Counted from the first letter of the stretch, positions 40,033 through 49,350 are shown. The stretch is DNA of 64,000 bases from Xanthomonas indica (GCF_040529045.1 NZ_CP131914.1:319001-383000), one strand, 5' to 3'. The notes: a model not told the origin generated them from the sequence alone. Made by a program: numbers and translations.

Positions 40033-40536
40033 ATGGAAAAACTGTTCCGCGGCGGGCATTTCCTCATCATCCTGCTGTTCCTGCTGTGCGCGGCCGGGCT
40101 GATCTGCATGGCCGTGCTCGAGCTCTGGTACGGCCTGACGCCGGGCGGCGAACTGGTGGTGCGCGACCGCTTCAACGTGGTGCTGGAAGCGATCGGGTTG
40201 CTCACCGTGGCGCTGGTGACCCTGGAGCTGGGCCAGACCATCTACGAGGAAGAGGTGCAGCGCGACGTCAAGGTCAGCGGACCGACCCGGGTGCGACGCT
40301 ACCTGTCGCGGTTCTTCGTGGTCATCGTCATTGCCCTGGCGATCGAGACCCTGGTGTCGATCTTCGAATTGATGCACGACGACCCGGCCAAGCTGCCCTA
40401 CGCCGCCGCGGTCGGCCTGTGCGCGGCGCTGCTGCTGGTCGCCTGGGGCGTGTTCGTCAAGCTCAACCGCAGCGCCGAGGAACTGGAGCCGGAAGCCATG
40501 GCCGAAGCCAAGCGCGAGGACGCGCAGGTCGAGTGA
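40033..40536 (+). CDS. Membrane protein with four predicted helices, unknown function
   Basis: The 167-residue protein has predicted helices at about residues 9-30, 52-70, 95-113 and 125-145. The charged C-terminus (ELEPEAMAEAKREDAQVE) is cytoplasmic. No family was recognised. It lies alone between the reductase gene and a REP doublet. Confidence 0.72.
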   Translation: MEKLFRGGHFLIILLFLLCAAGLICMAVLELWYGLTPGGELVVRDRFNVVLEAIGLLTVALVTLELGQTIYEEEVQRDVKVSGPTRVRRYLSRFFVVIVIALAIETLVSIFELMHDDPAKLPYAAAVGLCAALLLVAWGVFVKLNRSAEELEPEAMAEAKREDAQVE

Positions 40537-40575
40537 GGCGGCGGCTGCCGCCCGGCAGGCCGCATTGCGCGTCTC

Positions 40576-40643
40576 GTAGGAGCGGCTTCAGCCGCGGCGA
40601 CGCCTTGCCGGTAACGCCCGGTCGCGGCTGAAGCCGCTCCTAC
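40576..40643. repeat. REP doublet (inverted pair)
   Basis: Two inverted REP copies (40576-40601 and 40621-40643) lie between the convergent ends of the membrane protein gene and tatD. The left copy has an extra GGC within its tail. Confidence 0.88.
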
Positions 40644-40669
40644 ACCTGTTTACCGGCCGGCGCCTGCCC

Positions 40670-41467
40670 TCAGGCCGGCGTCGGCAAGCGGAAGAACGTC
40701 CGCGCGGCGGCAGTGCTGGAAGCAGCGACCGTGGCCACGTCCTCGCCACGGTCGCGCGCCAGCTCCTCGACGATGTGTGCGAGGAAGGCCGGTTCGTTGC
40801 GGCGATCCTTCGGCGTCGGCTTGAGCGTGCGCGGCAGCAGATACGGCGCGTCGGTCTCGATCATCAGCCGCTCGGCCGGAATGTGCTTCACCAGCTCGCG
40901 CAGGTGCGCACCGCGGCGCTCGTCGCACAGCCAGCCGGTGATGCCGATGTACCAATCGCGGTCCAGGTAGTCGAACAGTTCCTCGCGGCTGCCGGTGAAG
41001 CAATGCACCACCGCCGGGCCGAGCTTGCCGTCGAACTGGCGCATCAGCGCCATGAAGTCGGCATGGGCGTCGCGCTGGTGCAGGAACAGCGGCTTGCCGG
41101 TGTCCACCGCCAGCTGCAGTTGCCGCTCGAACGCGCGGTGCTGTGCCGGCCGCGGCGAGAAGTCGCGGAAGTAGTCCAGGCCGCACTCGCCCACCGCCAC
41201 CACCTCGGCGTGCGTGTGCAGCGCGCGCAGTTCGGCGTCGCACTCGGCGGTGTACTCCACCGCGTGGTGCGGATGCACGCCGGCGGTGGCGTACAGCAGG
41301 CCCGGGTGCTGCTGCGCCAACTGCAACGCCAGCGGCGAGTGTTCGCGGCTGGCGCCGGTGACCACCAACTGCGCGACGCCGGCGGCGCGGGCGCGTTGCA
41401 GCACCGCGTCGCGGTCGCGATCGAAGGACTCGTGGGTGAGGTTGGCGCCGATGTCGATCAACTGCAT
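40670..41467 (-). CDS. tatD: TatD family metal-dependent deoxyribonuclease
   Basis: The 265-residue protein is close to E. coli TatD in its family signatures: IDIGANLTHESF at the N-terminus, TAGVHPHHAVEY, AVGECGLDYFRDFSP, VVHCFTGSREEL, IGITGWLCDERRG and IETDAPYLLPRTL. TatD is a 3'-5' exonuclease linked to DNA repair and quality control. ATG 41467 aligns with the family start. No tat genes are adjacent. Confidence 0.95.
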   Translation of the reverse strand: MQLIDIGANLTHESFDRDRDAVLQRARAAGVAQLVVTGASREHSPLALQLAQQHPGLLYATAGVHPHHAVEYTAECDAELRALHTHAEVVAVGECGLDYFRDFSPRPAQHRAFERQLQLAVDTGKPLFLHQRDAHADFMALMRQFDGKLGPAVVHCFTGSREELFDYLDRDWYIGITGWLCDERRGAHLRELVKHIPAERLMIETDAPYLLPRTLKPTPKDRRNEPAFLAHIVEELARDRGEDVATVAASSTAAARTFFRLPTPA

Positions 41468-41640
41468 GGGGCGGACGGCTGCAAGAAGGAGTGGCGCGGA
41501 TTGTAGCGGTCCGGTGATCCACCCAGGGACGTCGCCGGCAGGCTGTACGCCCTGAAGCGTGTCATGCGCGGTGAAGCGAGACGCGGTACCGCAACGGACC
41601 TGGCACGCGCCAGGGCCTATCACCCATTCCTGGGCAGGCC

Positions 41641-43848
41641 CTAGGCAGGCGGCGGCATCTCCGCGCGCAACGACTGCAGTTCGCGTGCCAACAGCGCATC
41701 CACTTCGCCGGGCTGGAACTGCGCGGCGAACAGCGGCACCGCGAACCGGTAGTGCGCCCCATCATCGGTGCGGCGCAGCACGTGGGCCAACTGCAGGCGC
41801 GCCAGCGCGCGGCGCAGCAGTTCCGCGTCCATCGCGACGCCGGCAGCGTCGAAATCGGCCAGCATCCGCACCACGGCCGTCTGCGATCGCGCCGCCGGCC
41901 CGGCATGGTGCGCCTGAGCCACGCGGTAGACCAGGATCCGGTCGATCCGGCACGCCAGCGGGTCGGGGCTCAGCCGCGCCCAGCCGGCGAGCGCATCGGC
42001 CATCGCATCCGAGTGCATCGCCGCATGCACGGCCTGCGCCTCGATCAGGCGCTGCGCGCGCGGCAGGCGTTCCAGCAATTGCTGGCAGGCGATGGCGACC
42101 AGATTCGCACGCTGCCCGCAGGCCGTGGCCAGCGTCTCGGGCAGGCGATCTTCGCCGTAGTAGATCCCCAGGCGCGCCATCGGCTCGGTCGCCAACGCCA
42201 CGCAGGCCTCGTGTTCCAGCCCGGCCAGGTGAATGACCTCGCCGAAGTTGCGGATCGGCGAGGCGTAGTCCAGCACCGCGGCTTCGTACAGGTCCCAGAA
42301 CCCGGCAAGCATGAAGTGGCAGCGCCCCTCCTCGCTCAGCGCGCGCAGCGCCGCCAGTTGCGTGTAGCCGCTCGCCGCCTCCTCGCGCAGGAACAGGTCG
42401 GTCTCGTCCACCAGCAGCAACAGACGGCGCCCGCCGGCGCGCTGCGCCAGCGCGTCGACCAGCGCATTGATGCCGCTGTCGCCTGGCATCCGCAACTCGG
42501 CAGCCAGGCGCGCCGCCAGGCGGTGGTCGCGCAGCGACAGGTAGGTGCAATACATGTGCGGATGCCCGGCAAAGCGCCGTTCGATTGCCTTCATCAGGCT
42601 GGTCTTGCCCAGTTGTCGGCCGCCAACCAGCAGGTAGTTGCCGGGCTCGCGGTTGAGCACACGCGCCAGCAGCGCTTCCCGGCCGAAGAACGAGGCCGGA
42701 CGGGTGATGCCGCCATGGGTCTGGTAGGGCGAGATGCGGGTCACCTTCAACTGCCGGGCCAGCAGCGCCACCAGCACCTCCGTCGCCTTGGGTCGCAGCA
42801 GCCATTCTGTCTGGCCGGCCTGGTCCAGGCACGCGCACAGGTTGGCCGGGTCGCTGGCGAAGCCCAGCAGATGCGCGTCGGCATCGGCGCCAGGGCTGAC
42901 CACCAGCACCACGTCCTGCCCGCTGCGCATCCCGCGCAACTGCTCGACGATCGCCGCGCCGGGCAGGGCCGGATCGGGCTGGTAGAGCCATAGGCGTTCC
43001 AGTGCGATGGGCAGGCTCTGCGGCAACGCCCACAGCCAGACCTGGCCGGGCAGCGTCCAGTCGGTCGCGCGCGTGGCCACGGCCTCTACGCGCGCCGCCA
43101 GCGCCGCCGCACGCAGGTCCGCGCCACCGCGCGCATAGGCCATCGCCTCGCGCCAGCGCGCCCCCGCGATGCCGGCAGCCAGCAGCACGCCGTCGCGCGC
43201 ACGGATCCAGCCCAGTTTCCGGTGCAACTGCGGCAGTGTGCCAATCGGGTGCCGGAACACGCGCCGCGGCACGCGCACGACGTCCAGCATCGCCGGGCGC
43301 ACGCGCCACCACAGCAGCGCCAGCGCCAGCAGCAGCGCGATCGCGGTGGCGAGCAGCAACGCCAGCCATTCGACGATGGTCCATGGCGCCGAGTGGCGGC
43401 ATTCCTGTGGGATCAGCGCTGCCGCCGAGGGGGGTGGAATCCCGGGACGGCAGTGCCATGCCTGCGAGGCGGGATCCAGCCGGTAGATCAGCGCCCGTCC
43501 ACGCAGGCCGGACTGCGGCGGGAACAGATTGGTGTAGCGGAAGCGCAGTTCGAACTCGGCCGGCGCATCGACGGTCACCACCGCCTGCGCCGCATCCTGC
43601 ACGCCAGGCAAGGCCGGCGCCGTGGGCCACTGCCGATGGATCAGCCAATGCGACAGCGCCTCCTCGCGGATCAGCAGCATGTCGATGCGGCTGCGCTGCA
43701 GCAGCATCAGGGTCTGGCCATCGCGCTGCGCGCGCCAGGCGATCCAGGGATTGAGCCAGGGGGCGAACAGCAGACTCACCAGAAACCAGGTGGCAAGCGC
43801 GAGCGCCAGCAGCCGCAGCCAACGCAGGTGCGCGGCAGCGGCCCTCAC
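41641..43848 (-). CDS. Membrane-spanning STAND/AAA-like ATPase
   Basis: The 735-residue protein has a helix at about residues 11-30, an external domain of about 125 residues and a second helix at 157-181. A cytoplasmic part follows, with SPYQTHGGITRPASFFGRE (375-391) leading into Walker A GGRQLGKTS (409-417) and Walker B LLLLVDETD (476-484), and a helical/winged-helix C-terminus. The lead-in and P-loop resemble AAA_35-type STAND ATPases. The start is GTG 43848, overlapping the stop of the HTH gene (GTGA), so the two are coupled. It looks like a transmembrane sensor ATPase. The ligand and output are unknown. Confidence 0.8.
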   Translation of the reverse strand: MRAAAAHLRWLRLLALALATWFLVSLLFAPWLNPWIAWRAQRDGQTLMLLQRSRIDMLLIREEALSHWLIHRQWPTAPALPGVQDAAQAVVTVDAPAEFELRFRYTNLFPPQSGLRGRALIYRLDPASQAWHCRPGIPPPSAAALIPQECRHSAPWTIVEWLALLLATAIALLLALALLWWRVRPAMLDVVRVPRRVFRHPIGTLPQLHRKLGWIRARDGVLLAAGIAGARWREAMAYARGGADLRAAALAARVEAVATRATDWTLPGQVWLWALPQSLPIALERLWLYQPDPALPGAAIVEQLRGMRSGQDVVLVVSPGADADAHLLGFASDPANLCACLDQAGQTEWLLRPKATEVLVALLARQLKVTRISPYQTHGGITRPASFFGREALLARVLNREPGNYLLVGGRQLGKTSLMKAIERRFAGHPHMYCTYLSLRDHRLAARLAAELRMPGDSGINALVDALAQRAGGRRLLLLVDETDLFLREEAASGYTQLAALRALSEEGRCHFMLAGFWDLYEAAVLDYASPIRNFGEVIHLAGLEHEACVALATEPMARLGIYYGEDRLPETLATACGQRANLVAIACQQLLERLPRAQRLIEAQAVHAAMHSDAMADALAGWARLSPDPLACRIDRILVYRVAQAHHAGPAARSQTAVVRMLADFDAAGVAMDAELLRRALARLQLAHVLRRTDDGAHYRFAVPLFAAQFQPGEVDALLARELQSLRAEMPPPA

Positions 43849-45080
43849 GCAGCGCCGCCGTCGAGCTGATGGACGATGGTGCGAGCGGCACGGCGGATCG
43901 CCTCGCAGCGCCATTCCAGCCAGTTGCCGTCGGGATGCCTGCGCGCCACCAGCAGGTTGCTCCAGTACAGATGGCGCAGCAGCGGGTCCAGCAGGTACGG
44001 GCGTGCCGGTGCCAGCCGTGGCTGGTCCAGCCAGCCTTGCACGATGCCACGCTGCATCGGGTCGCGCAGCAGCGGCAGCAACGCCTGCCACAGCGGCGGG
44101 TGGCAGGCCAACTGTTCGGTCACGTCCTCATCGCTGGGATCGTCCTGCGCCAGCAGCAGGAGCGCCGCGCTGGCCAGCAGCGGGTGGCCGCCGGACAGGC
44201 GTAGCGCGCGCGCCGCGGCCTGCACGGTCGGTGCGGGATCCGCGGCCATGCGCTGCAGGTCGGCCACGGTCAGTTCCGGCCAGGTCTCCGTGGTGGCGAT
44301 GTTGAGCAGCGACAGGTCCCCGCCCTGGTACTTGAGGTCGGCCAGCGCCGCGCCGCCGCAGATCATCAGGTGCAACTGCCCACTGTACATCTCGCTGAGG
44401 CTGCGCAGGATTCCCGCCAGCAGATGGCGCTGCGCGGGCGCGCCCTGCTCGAAGCGGCTGACCAGACAGAACAGCGAGCCCGGTGCACGCAACAGGCGGC
44501 CCAGCCCGGTCTCGAAGTCGTAGTCCGACGCCACCCCCTCCATGCCGCACTGCCGGCCCAGCGCGGCAAAGTAGGCGTCGGCATCCTCGCCGGCGCTGAA
44601 GGAGGGCTGCAGGTGCAGGACCCGCTCGCGACCGTAGCGCGCCTGCGCCTGCGCCAGGATCGCAGCCCGCTCCGGCGGCTGCCCCCAGTGCGCCTGGGTG
44701 AGCAGCAACAGCACCGGATAGGGGCGCAGCTGCTGCAGCCGCTCGAACAACCGGGTCACGGTCGTGTCAACCGACGTCGGCAAGGACGATGCCGATGCCG
44801 GTGCGGACGCCACCGCGGCGGCAGCTGTCGGCTCGGCCGGGAATTCGGCTTCGAAGCCGGCCGCGACCAGCAACCGATTGGCTTCCGCTTCGGTCAAGCG
44901 CAGGTAGTTGGCGCAGGCAAGCACCTTGTCGCGGTGCTTGCGGTTGGGCAGCGAATAGCCGTGCCGCCAGTTGTTGACCGCCTCGCGGCTGATCCCGATC
45001 TCGCTGGCCACGCCGGCGGCGCTGGCACGAATCCGGCGCATGTGGCGGGTCAGCAGGTCGGGGAACTCCGAAACGGGCAT
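43845..45080 (-). CDS. HTH protein with degenerate STAND-like ATPase domain
   Basis: The 411-residue protein has an N-terminal lambda-repressor-like helix-turn-helix (SAAGVASEIGISREAVNNWRHG, residues 20-41) and an Ala/Ser-rich linker (82-105). Its ATPase-like fold lacks a functional P-loop: the expected position reads LLLLTQAHWGQPPER (124-138). Walker-B-like SLFCLVSRFEQG and the STAND-type GGHP (297-300) remain. It is the upstream partner of the membrane ATPase gene, coupled by a 4-base overlap. I infer a DNA-binding pseudo-ATPase that may be controlled by the membrane partner. Confidence 0.8.
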   Translation of the reverse strand: MPVSEFPDLLTRHMRRIRASAAGVASEIGISREAVNNWRHGYSLPNRKHRDKVLACANYLRLTEAEANRLLVAAGFEAEFPAEPTAAAAVASAPASASSLPTSVDTTVTRLFERLQQLRPYPVLLLLTQAHWGQPPERAAILAQAQARYGRERVLHLQPSFSAGEDADAYFAALGRQCGMEGVASDYDFETGLGRLLRAPGSLFCLVSRFEQGAPAQRHLLAGILRSLSEMYSGQLHLMICGGAALADLKYQGGDLSLLNIATTETWPELTVADLQRMAADPAPTVQAAARALRLSGGHPLLASAALLLLAQDDPSDEDVTEQLACHPPLWQALLPLLRDPMQRGIVQGWLDQPRLAPARPYLLDPLLRHLYWSNLLVARRHPDGNWLEWRCEAIRRAARTIVHQLDGGAA

Positions 45081-45170
45081 GCAATGGATCCGGATCAGCG
45101 GGCAGTAGGTCACCCTAACTACCGCATCATCGCTGTCAATCGGCACCATGCCTGCGGTCCCGTCCGCCGC

Positions 45171-45737
45171 TCAGGCCGCGGGTGGCGCCGGCGGCATCGG
45201 CGGTGCCTGAGGCGCCTGAGGTGCCTGAGGTGCCTGCGCCACGAACAGGCGACGGGTGATCAACAGGTACACGACGAAGATCAGCACGCTGAGCAGCGGC
45301 AGACCGAACGCCAGCCGCCGCAGCACCGCGCCCAGGTGCTTGTTGCCCTCCAGCTTGTCCAGTCGATCGAACTGGGACGGCTTGGCATTGGCGTAGGCCA
45401 CGCGTACGTTGGCGCCTTCCTCCATGTAGGGTGCCGCGTTGTCCTCGGACGTCTCGAACGCGCCTTCATAGCGCTTGCCACCGGCCTCGAACCCGTAGCG
45501 GAAGTGGTAGGTGCGCGAGACGCGGCCCTTGCGGCCGCGCTCCTCCTCGATATGGTCCAGGTGCACCGGCGCATCGACCACGCTGTGGTCCTTCAGGATC
45601 GCATTGGCCCGGTGATAGCCGGCCAAGCCGGACAGGCCGAGGAACGCGGCCACGACCACGAACGCCGCCAGGCACAGCCATTTGGACAGCCTGCGCAGCA
45701 CGGCATGGGATTTTTCGGATACGGGAATGCTGATCAT
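45171..45737 (-). CDS. DUF3592 family membrane protein
   Basis: The 188-residue protein has two helices (about residues 20-40 and 145-165) around an external domain with VSRTYHFRYGFEAGGKRYEGAFETS and NVRVAYANAKPSQ, typical of DUF3592. The C-terminus repeats APQ units encoded by four 9-base tandem repeats at 45202-45237. It lies 90 bases after the HTH gene start and reads in the same direction, so it could be transcribed ahead of the HTH/ATPase pair. Its function is unknown. Confidence 0.82.
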   Translation of the reverse strand: MISIPVSEKSHAVLRRLSKWLCLAAFVVVAAFLGLSGLAGYHRANAILKDHSVVDAPVHLDHIEEERGRKGRVSRTYHFRYGFEAGGKRYEGAFETSEDNAAPYMEEGANVRVAYANAKPSQFDRLDKLEGNKHLGAVLRRLAFGLPLLSVLIFVVYLLITRRLFVAQAPQAPQAPQAPPMPPAPPAA

Positions 45738-45921
45738 TGGTGGTCCCCTGGAAATCGTGATGGTTGCCGGCGACATGCGCGCCACCGGATGCAGTGCAGT
45801 CTGGCGACGGCCGCCAGCGCGTTGCAGCACCAATGCGTCAAGTGCCAGACGCGGCGGTTGACGCTGCGTCAAGCGCCGCCGCGCGCGCCGCCATGGCGCA
45901 TTCCACGTATCCTTGCCGCGC

Positions 45922-48531
45922 ATGACGCACGCTGCATTTCCGATCGATCCGCTGCTGCCGCAGATCCGCGACAGCCTCGCCGCCCATCCGCGCCTGGTGC
46001 TGGAAGCCCCGCCCGGCGCCGGCAAGACCACCCAGGTGCCGCCGGCGCTGCTCGACGCGCCCTGGCTGCAGGGCCGGCGCATCGTCATGCTGGAACCACG
46101 CCGGGTCGCCGCGCGCAGCGCCGCCACCTTCATGGCCCGGCAGCGCGGCGAAGCGCCGGGCGAGACCGTCGGCTACCGCATCCGCTTCGAGAACAAGGTT
46201 TCCGCGCGTACCCGCATCGAGGTGGTCACCGAGGGCATCCTGACCCGCCTGCTGCAGGACGACCCGATGCTTGATGGCATCGGCGCGCTGCTGTTCGACG
46301 AATTCCACGAGCGCCACCTGGCCGCGGACCTGGGCCTGGCGCTGGCCCTGGACGTGCAGGCGCAGGTGCGCGAGGACCTGCGCATCGTGGTGATGTCGGC
46401 CACGCTGGACGGCGAGCGCCTGGCGCAGTTCCTCGACGCGCCGCGGCTGTCCAGCGCCGGGCGTAGTTTCCCGGTGGAAATCGCGCACTTCCCGGCGCGG
46501 CGCGAGGAATCGCTGGAAGCGCAGGCCCGGCGTGCGGTGGAGCATGCGCTGCAGCAGCATCCGGGCGACGTGCTGGTGTTCCTGCCCGGGCAGCGCGAGA
46601 TCGGACGGGTGCAGGCGGCGCTGGCGACGGCGGGGGTTGGCGTCGAGGGGGCATCCGCCGCCGCGTCGAGCGTTACCCCAGCAGACACCGCTTCCGGCGC
46701 GCCCTCATCCGGTGCTGCGCGCCACCTTCTCCCGGAGGAAGAAGGGAGGGGGGTGGAGGTGTTGCCGCTGCATGGCGAGTTGCCGGTGGAACAGCAGAGC
46801 AAGGTGCTGCAGCCCGATCCGCAGGGACGGCGGCGCGTGGTGCTGGCAACCAACGTCGCCGAGTCCTCGGTGACGCTGCCCGGGGTGCGCGTGGTGATCG
46901 ACGCCGGGCTGGCGCGCGAGCCGCACTACGATCCCAACAGCGGCTTCTCGCGGCTGGACGTGGCCGCCATCGCCCAGGCCTCGGCCGACCAGCGCGCCGG
47001 GCGCGCCGGCCGCGTCGCCAGCGGCTGGGCCTACCGCTTGTGGCCGCAGTCGCAGCGCCTGGAGGCGCAGCGCCGCGCCGAGATCCTGCAGGTGGAACTG
47101 GCCGGGCTGGCACTGGAACTGGCCGCCTGGGGCAGCGACGGGCTGCGCTTCGTCGATCCGCCACCGGCCGGCGCGCTGGCCGCCGCGCGTGAGTTGCTGC
47201 AGCGGCTGGGTGCGCTCGGCGCGAACGGCACCATCACCGCCAGCGGCCGGCGCATGCTCGCGCTGGGCACCCATCCACGCCTGGCGGCGATGCTGCTGGC
47301 GGCGAACGATGCACGTGCGCAGGCGCTGGCCTGCGACCTCGCCGCCCTGATCGAAGCACGCGACCCGCTGCGCCAGGGTGGCGATGCGCTGGCCGCGCGC
47401 TGGCGCGCCCTGGCCGCGTTCCGACGCGGCCGCGTGCCGCACGACGCCAACCGCGGTGCGCTGGCGGCGATCGACGCGGCCGCCAAGCAATGGCGGCGGC
47501 GCCTGCGCAGCGACGCCGCGGCGCCGGACAGCCTGGAGGCGCATGAACTCGGCGATCTGCTGGCGCATGCCTTTCCCGATCGCATCGGTACGCGCCACCC
47601 CAGCGATCCGCTGCGCTACCAGTTGGCCAACGGTCGCAGCGTGCGCCTGTTCGAGCACAGCGACCTGCGCGGCGAGCCCTGGCTGGTCGCCACCGAGTTG
47701 CGTCACGAGGCCAAGGACGCGTTGCTGCTGCGCGCCGCGCCGGTGGACGAGACCTATCTGCGCGCGCAATTCCCGCAGCGCTTCGCGCAAGAGGACGTGG
47801 TGCGTTGGGATCCCGAACGGCGTGCGCTGAGCGCGCTGCGCGAGACCCGCTTCGATCGCATCGTGCTCGACAGCCGCCCCGCCGGCCGCGTCGCGCCGGC
47901 GCAGGCGGCCGCAGCGCTCACCGAGGCGGTCCGCGAACTGGGGCTGCAGGCGCTGCCCTGGAGCGAGGGCCTGGCGCAGTGGCGCGCGCGGGTGGCCGGG
48001 CTGCGCCAGTGGATGCCGGAACTGGAGCTGCCGGACCTGGGCGACGCCGCGCTGCTGGACAGCCTCGACGACTGGCTGCGCCCGGCCTTCGCCGGCAAGA
48101 CCCGGCTTGACGCGCTCGGCGAGGACGAGCTGGGCGAGGCGCTGAAGGCGCGGCTGCCGTGGGACCGGCGCCAGGCCATCGACCGTCATGCCCCGGTGCG
48201 CATCGCCGTGCCCTCGGGCATGGAACGGCGCATCGACTACAGCGTGGACCACGCCGGACAGCCGCAGCCGCCGGTGCTGGCGGTCAAGCTGCAGGAACTG
48301 TTCGGCCTGGCCGACACCCCGCGCATCGCCGACGGCCGCGTGCCGCTGCTGCTGCACCTGCTCTCGCCCGGCGGCCGGCCGCTGCAGGTCACCCAGGACC
48401 TGCGCAATTTCTGGTCCAGCACCTATCCGGAAGTGAAGAAGGAAATGAAGGGGCGCTATCCGCGCCACCCCTGGCCGGACGACCCCTGGACTGCCACCGC
48501 CAGCCATCGCGCCAAGCCGCGCGGTACCTAG
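45922..48531 (+). CDS. hrpB: ATP-dependent helicase HrpB
   Basis: The 869-residue DEAH-box helicase has Walker A APPGAGKTT at residues 29-37, MLEPRRVAARSAA, the DEAH-type box as DEFHERH, VMSATLDGERLAQFL and the helicase C motifs TNVAESSVTLPGVR and QRAGRAGRVASGWAYRLW. A C-terminal HrpB-specific domain ends with LRNFWSSTYPEVKKEMKGRYPRHPWPDDP. ATG 45922 fits the family start better than TTG 45913. About 45 low-complexity residues (233-278) interrupt the normal link between FLPGQREIGRVQAAL and VLPLHGELP; they are encoded by repeat-like DNA. Confidence 0.95.
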   Translation: MTHAAFPIDPLLPQIRDSLAAHPRLVLEAPPGAGKTTQVPPALLDAPWLQGRRIVMLEPRRVAARSAATFMARQRGEAPGETVGYRIRFENKVSARTRIEVVTEGILTRLLQDDPMLDGIGALLFDEFHERHLAADLGLALALDVQAQVREDLRIVVMSATLDGERLAQFLDAPRLSSAGRSFPVEIAHFPARREESLEAQARRAVEHALQQHPGDVLVFLPGQREIGRVQAALATAGVGVEGASAAASSVTPADTASGAPSSGAARHLLPEEEGRGVEVLPLHGELPVEQQSKVLQPDPQGRRRVVLATNVAESSVTLPGVRVVIDAGLAREPHYDPNSGFSRLDVAAIAQASADQRAGRAGRVASGWAYRLWPQSQRLEAQRRAEILQVELAGLALELAAWGSDGLRFVDPPPAGALAAARELLQRLGALGANGTITASGRRMLALGTHPRLAAMLLAANDARAQALACDLAALIEARDPLRQGGDALAARWRALAAFRRGRVPHDANRGALAAIDAAAKQWRRRLRSDAAAPDSLEAHELGDLLAHAFPDRIGTRHPSDPLRYQLANGRSVRLFEHSDLRGEPWLVATELRHEAKDALLLRAAPVDETYLRAQFPQRFAQEDVVRWDPERRALSALRETRFDRIVLDSRPAGRVAPAQAAAALTEAVRELGLQALPWSEGLAQWRARVAGLRQWMPELELPDLGDAALLDSLDDWLRPAFAGKTRLDALGEDELGEALKARLPWDRRQAIDRHAPVRIAVPSGMERRIDYSVDHAGQPQPPVLAVKLQELFGLADTPRIADGRVPLLLHLLSPGGRPLQVTQDLRNFWSSTYPEVKKEMKGRYPRHPWPDDPWTATASHRAKPRGT
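46698..46752 (+). repeat. Repeat-derived insert inside hrpB
   Basis: The stretch begins CGCCCTCATCCGGTGCTGCG and continues CCACCTTCTCCCGGAGGAAG. It resembles a dispersed intergenic element I associate with xanthomonad genomes, and resembles 21949-21971. Here it is translated in frame as part of an extra loop in HrpB. Confidence 0.5.
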
Positions 48532-48895
48532 GCGTCATTGATCGCCCGAGCACGCCGCGCCACGATGGCGCGGAGTTGTGCAAGGGGAGCGGGAGGAGGT
48601 GGACGCCAGTCCATGCCCGTGGACGACGCGGACGCACGCAACGTGGTCGATCGGACCGAATAGGCAGGCGCAAGGCCGACGTCATGCCGCTGGAACCGAC
48701 GACAAGCCAGGCGCCGCGCGACGCACCACCGGCAGCGCGTCGCAGGCCCACGCGGCGCACGCCGGGGCGGATCGCGCGTTGCCACCCACGTCCCCGCATT
48801 CAGCCGGCAGACGAATCCGCGGCGCTGCGCTAACGCCCCGTATACGGCACGGGGGCGACACTGCAGGCCTTCATTCCTGCCAGTAGGGGACGCCC
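48532..48895. other. Intergenic region without recognised gene
   Basis: I see no convincing coding sequence, structured RNA or repeat in these 364 bases. Short open frames on both strands have Arg/Pro-rich translations typical of out-of-frame GC-rich DNA. A promoter for the gene at 48896 should lie near the right end. Confidence 0.5.
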
Positions 48896-49309
48896 ATGAG
48901 CAAGCTGACCATCATCACCGACCGCGCCCTGGATCTCGCCAGCCACGCCGGCGACAGCCTCAAGCATCTCGGCCCGCAGGCGAACAAGTGGCTGCAGTCG
49001 GGCAAGGCGGTGAGCGCGCTCAAGGCCGGTGCCGCGCTGGGTGCAGTGAAGACCGGCACCAAGGTCGCGCGCACCGCAGTGCGCCGCAACCCGGCCGTGG
49101 CCATCGCCGCCGCCGCGGTGGGCGTCGGCCTGCTCGGCTACGCCATCTACCGCAAGCGCCAGCGCGACAAGGGCGCGCCGATCGAAGGCAATGCGCAGCG
49201 CATCGAAGCCGCCAGCAAGCGCGGCAATACCGGCGCCCGCCGCAGCGCCGCCAGCACCCGCAACTCGCGCCGCGCTGCAGCCACGCAGGACGCCGCGACC
49301 GAAGAGTGA
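48896..49309 (+). CDS. Small membrane protein with basic tail, unknown function
   Basis: The 137-residue protein has an amphipathic N-terminal half, one hydrophobic helix (about residues 65-82, NPAVAIAAAAVGVGLLGYAIYRK) and a basic Ala/Ser/Arg-rich tail. The helix followed by YRKR resembles the membrane anchor of DUF883/ElaB-like proteins, but the match is weak. A strong terminator follows it. It is monocistronic. Confidence 0.75.
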   Translation: MSKLTIITDRALDLASHAGDSLKHLGPQANKWLQSGKAVSALKAGAALGAVKTGTKVARTAVRRNPAVAIAAAAVGVGLLGYAIYRKRQRDKGAPIEGNAQRIEAASKRGNTGARRSAASTRNSRRAAATQDAATEE

Positions 49310-49350
49310 GGTTGCGCGAGCGGCCTGAGGGCCGCCGCAGCGGCGCACAC

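Noticed and set aside
40576-40643. REP doublets as intrinsic terminators or CRISPR-like repeats
   Set aside because: The copies are dispersed palindromes in inverted pairs without T-tracts or regular spacers, which fits REP/REPIN elements.
41641-45080. HTH/ATPase pair as a classical toxin-antitoxin or restriction system
   Set aside because: Neither protein has a nuclease, methyltransferase or small-toxin signature, and both are far larger than toxin-antitoxin proteins. It is retained as an unexplained signalling module instead.
48532-48895. Possible small RNA or gene before 48896
   Set aside because: No strong stem-loop, promoter pair or ribosome-binding site with a credible frame was seen.
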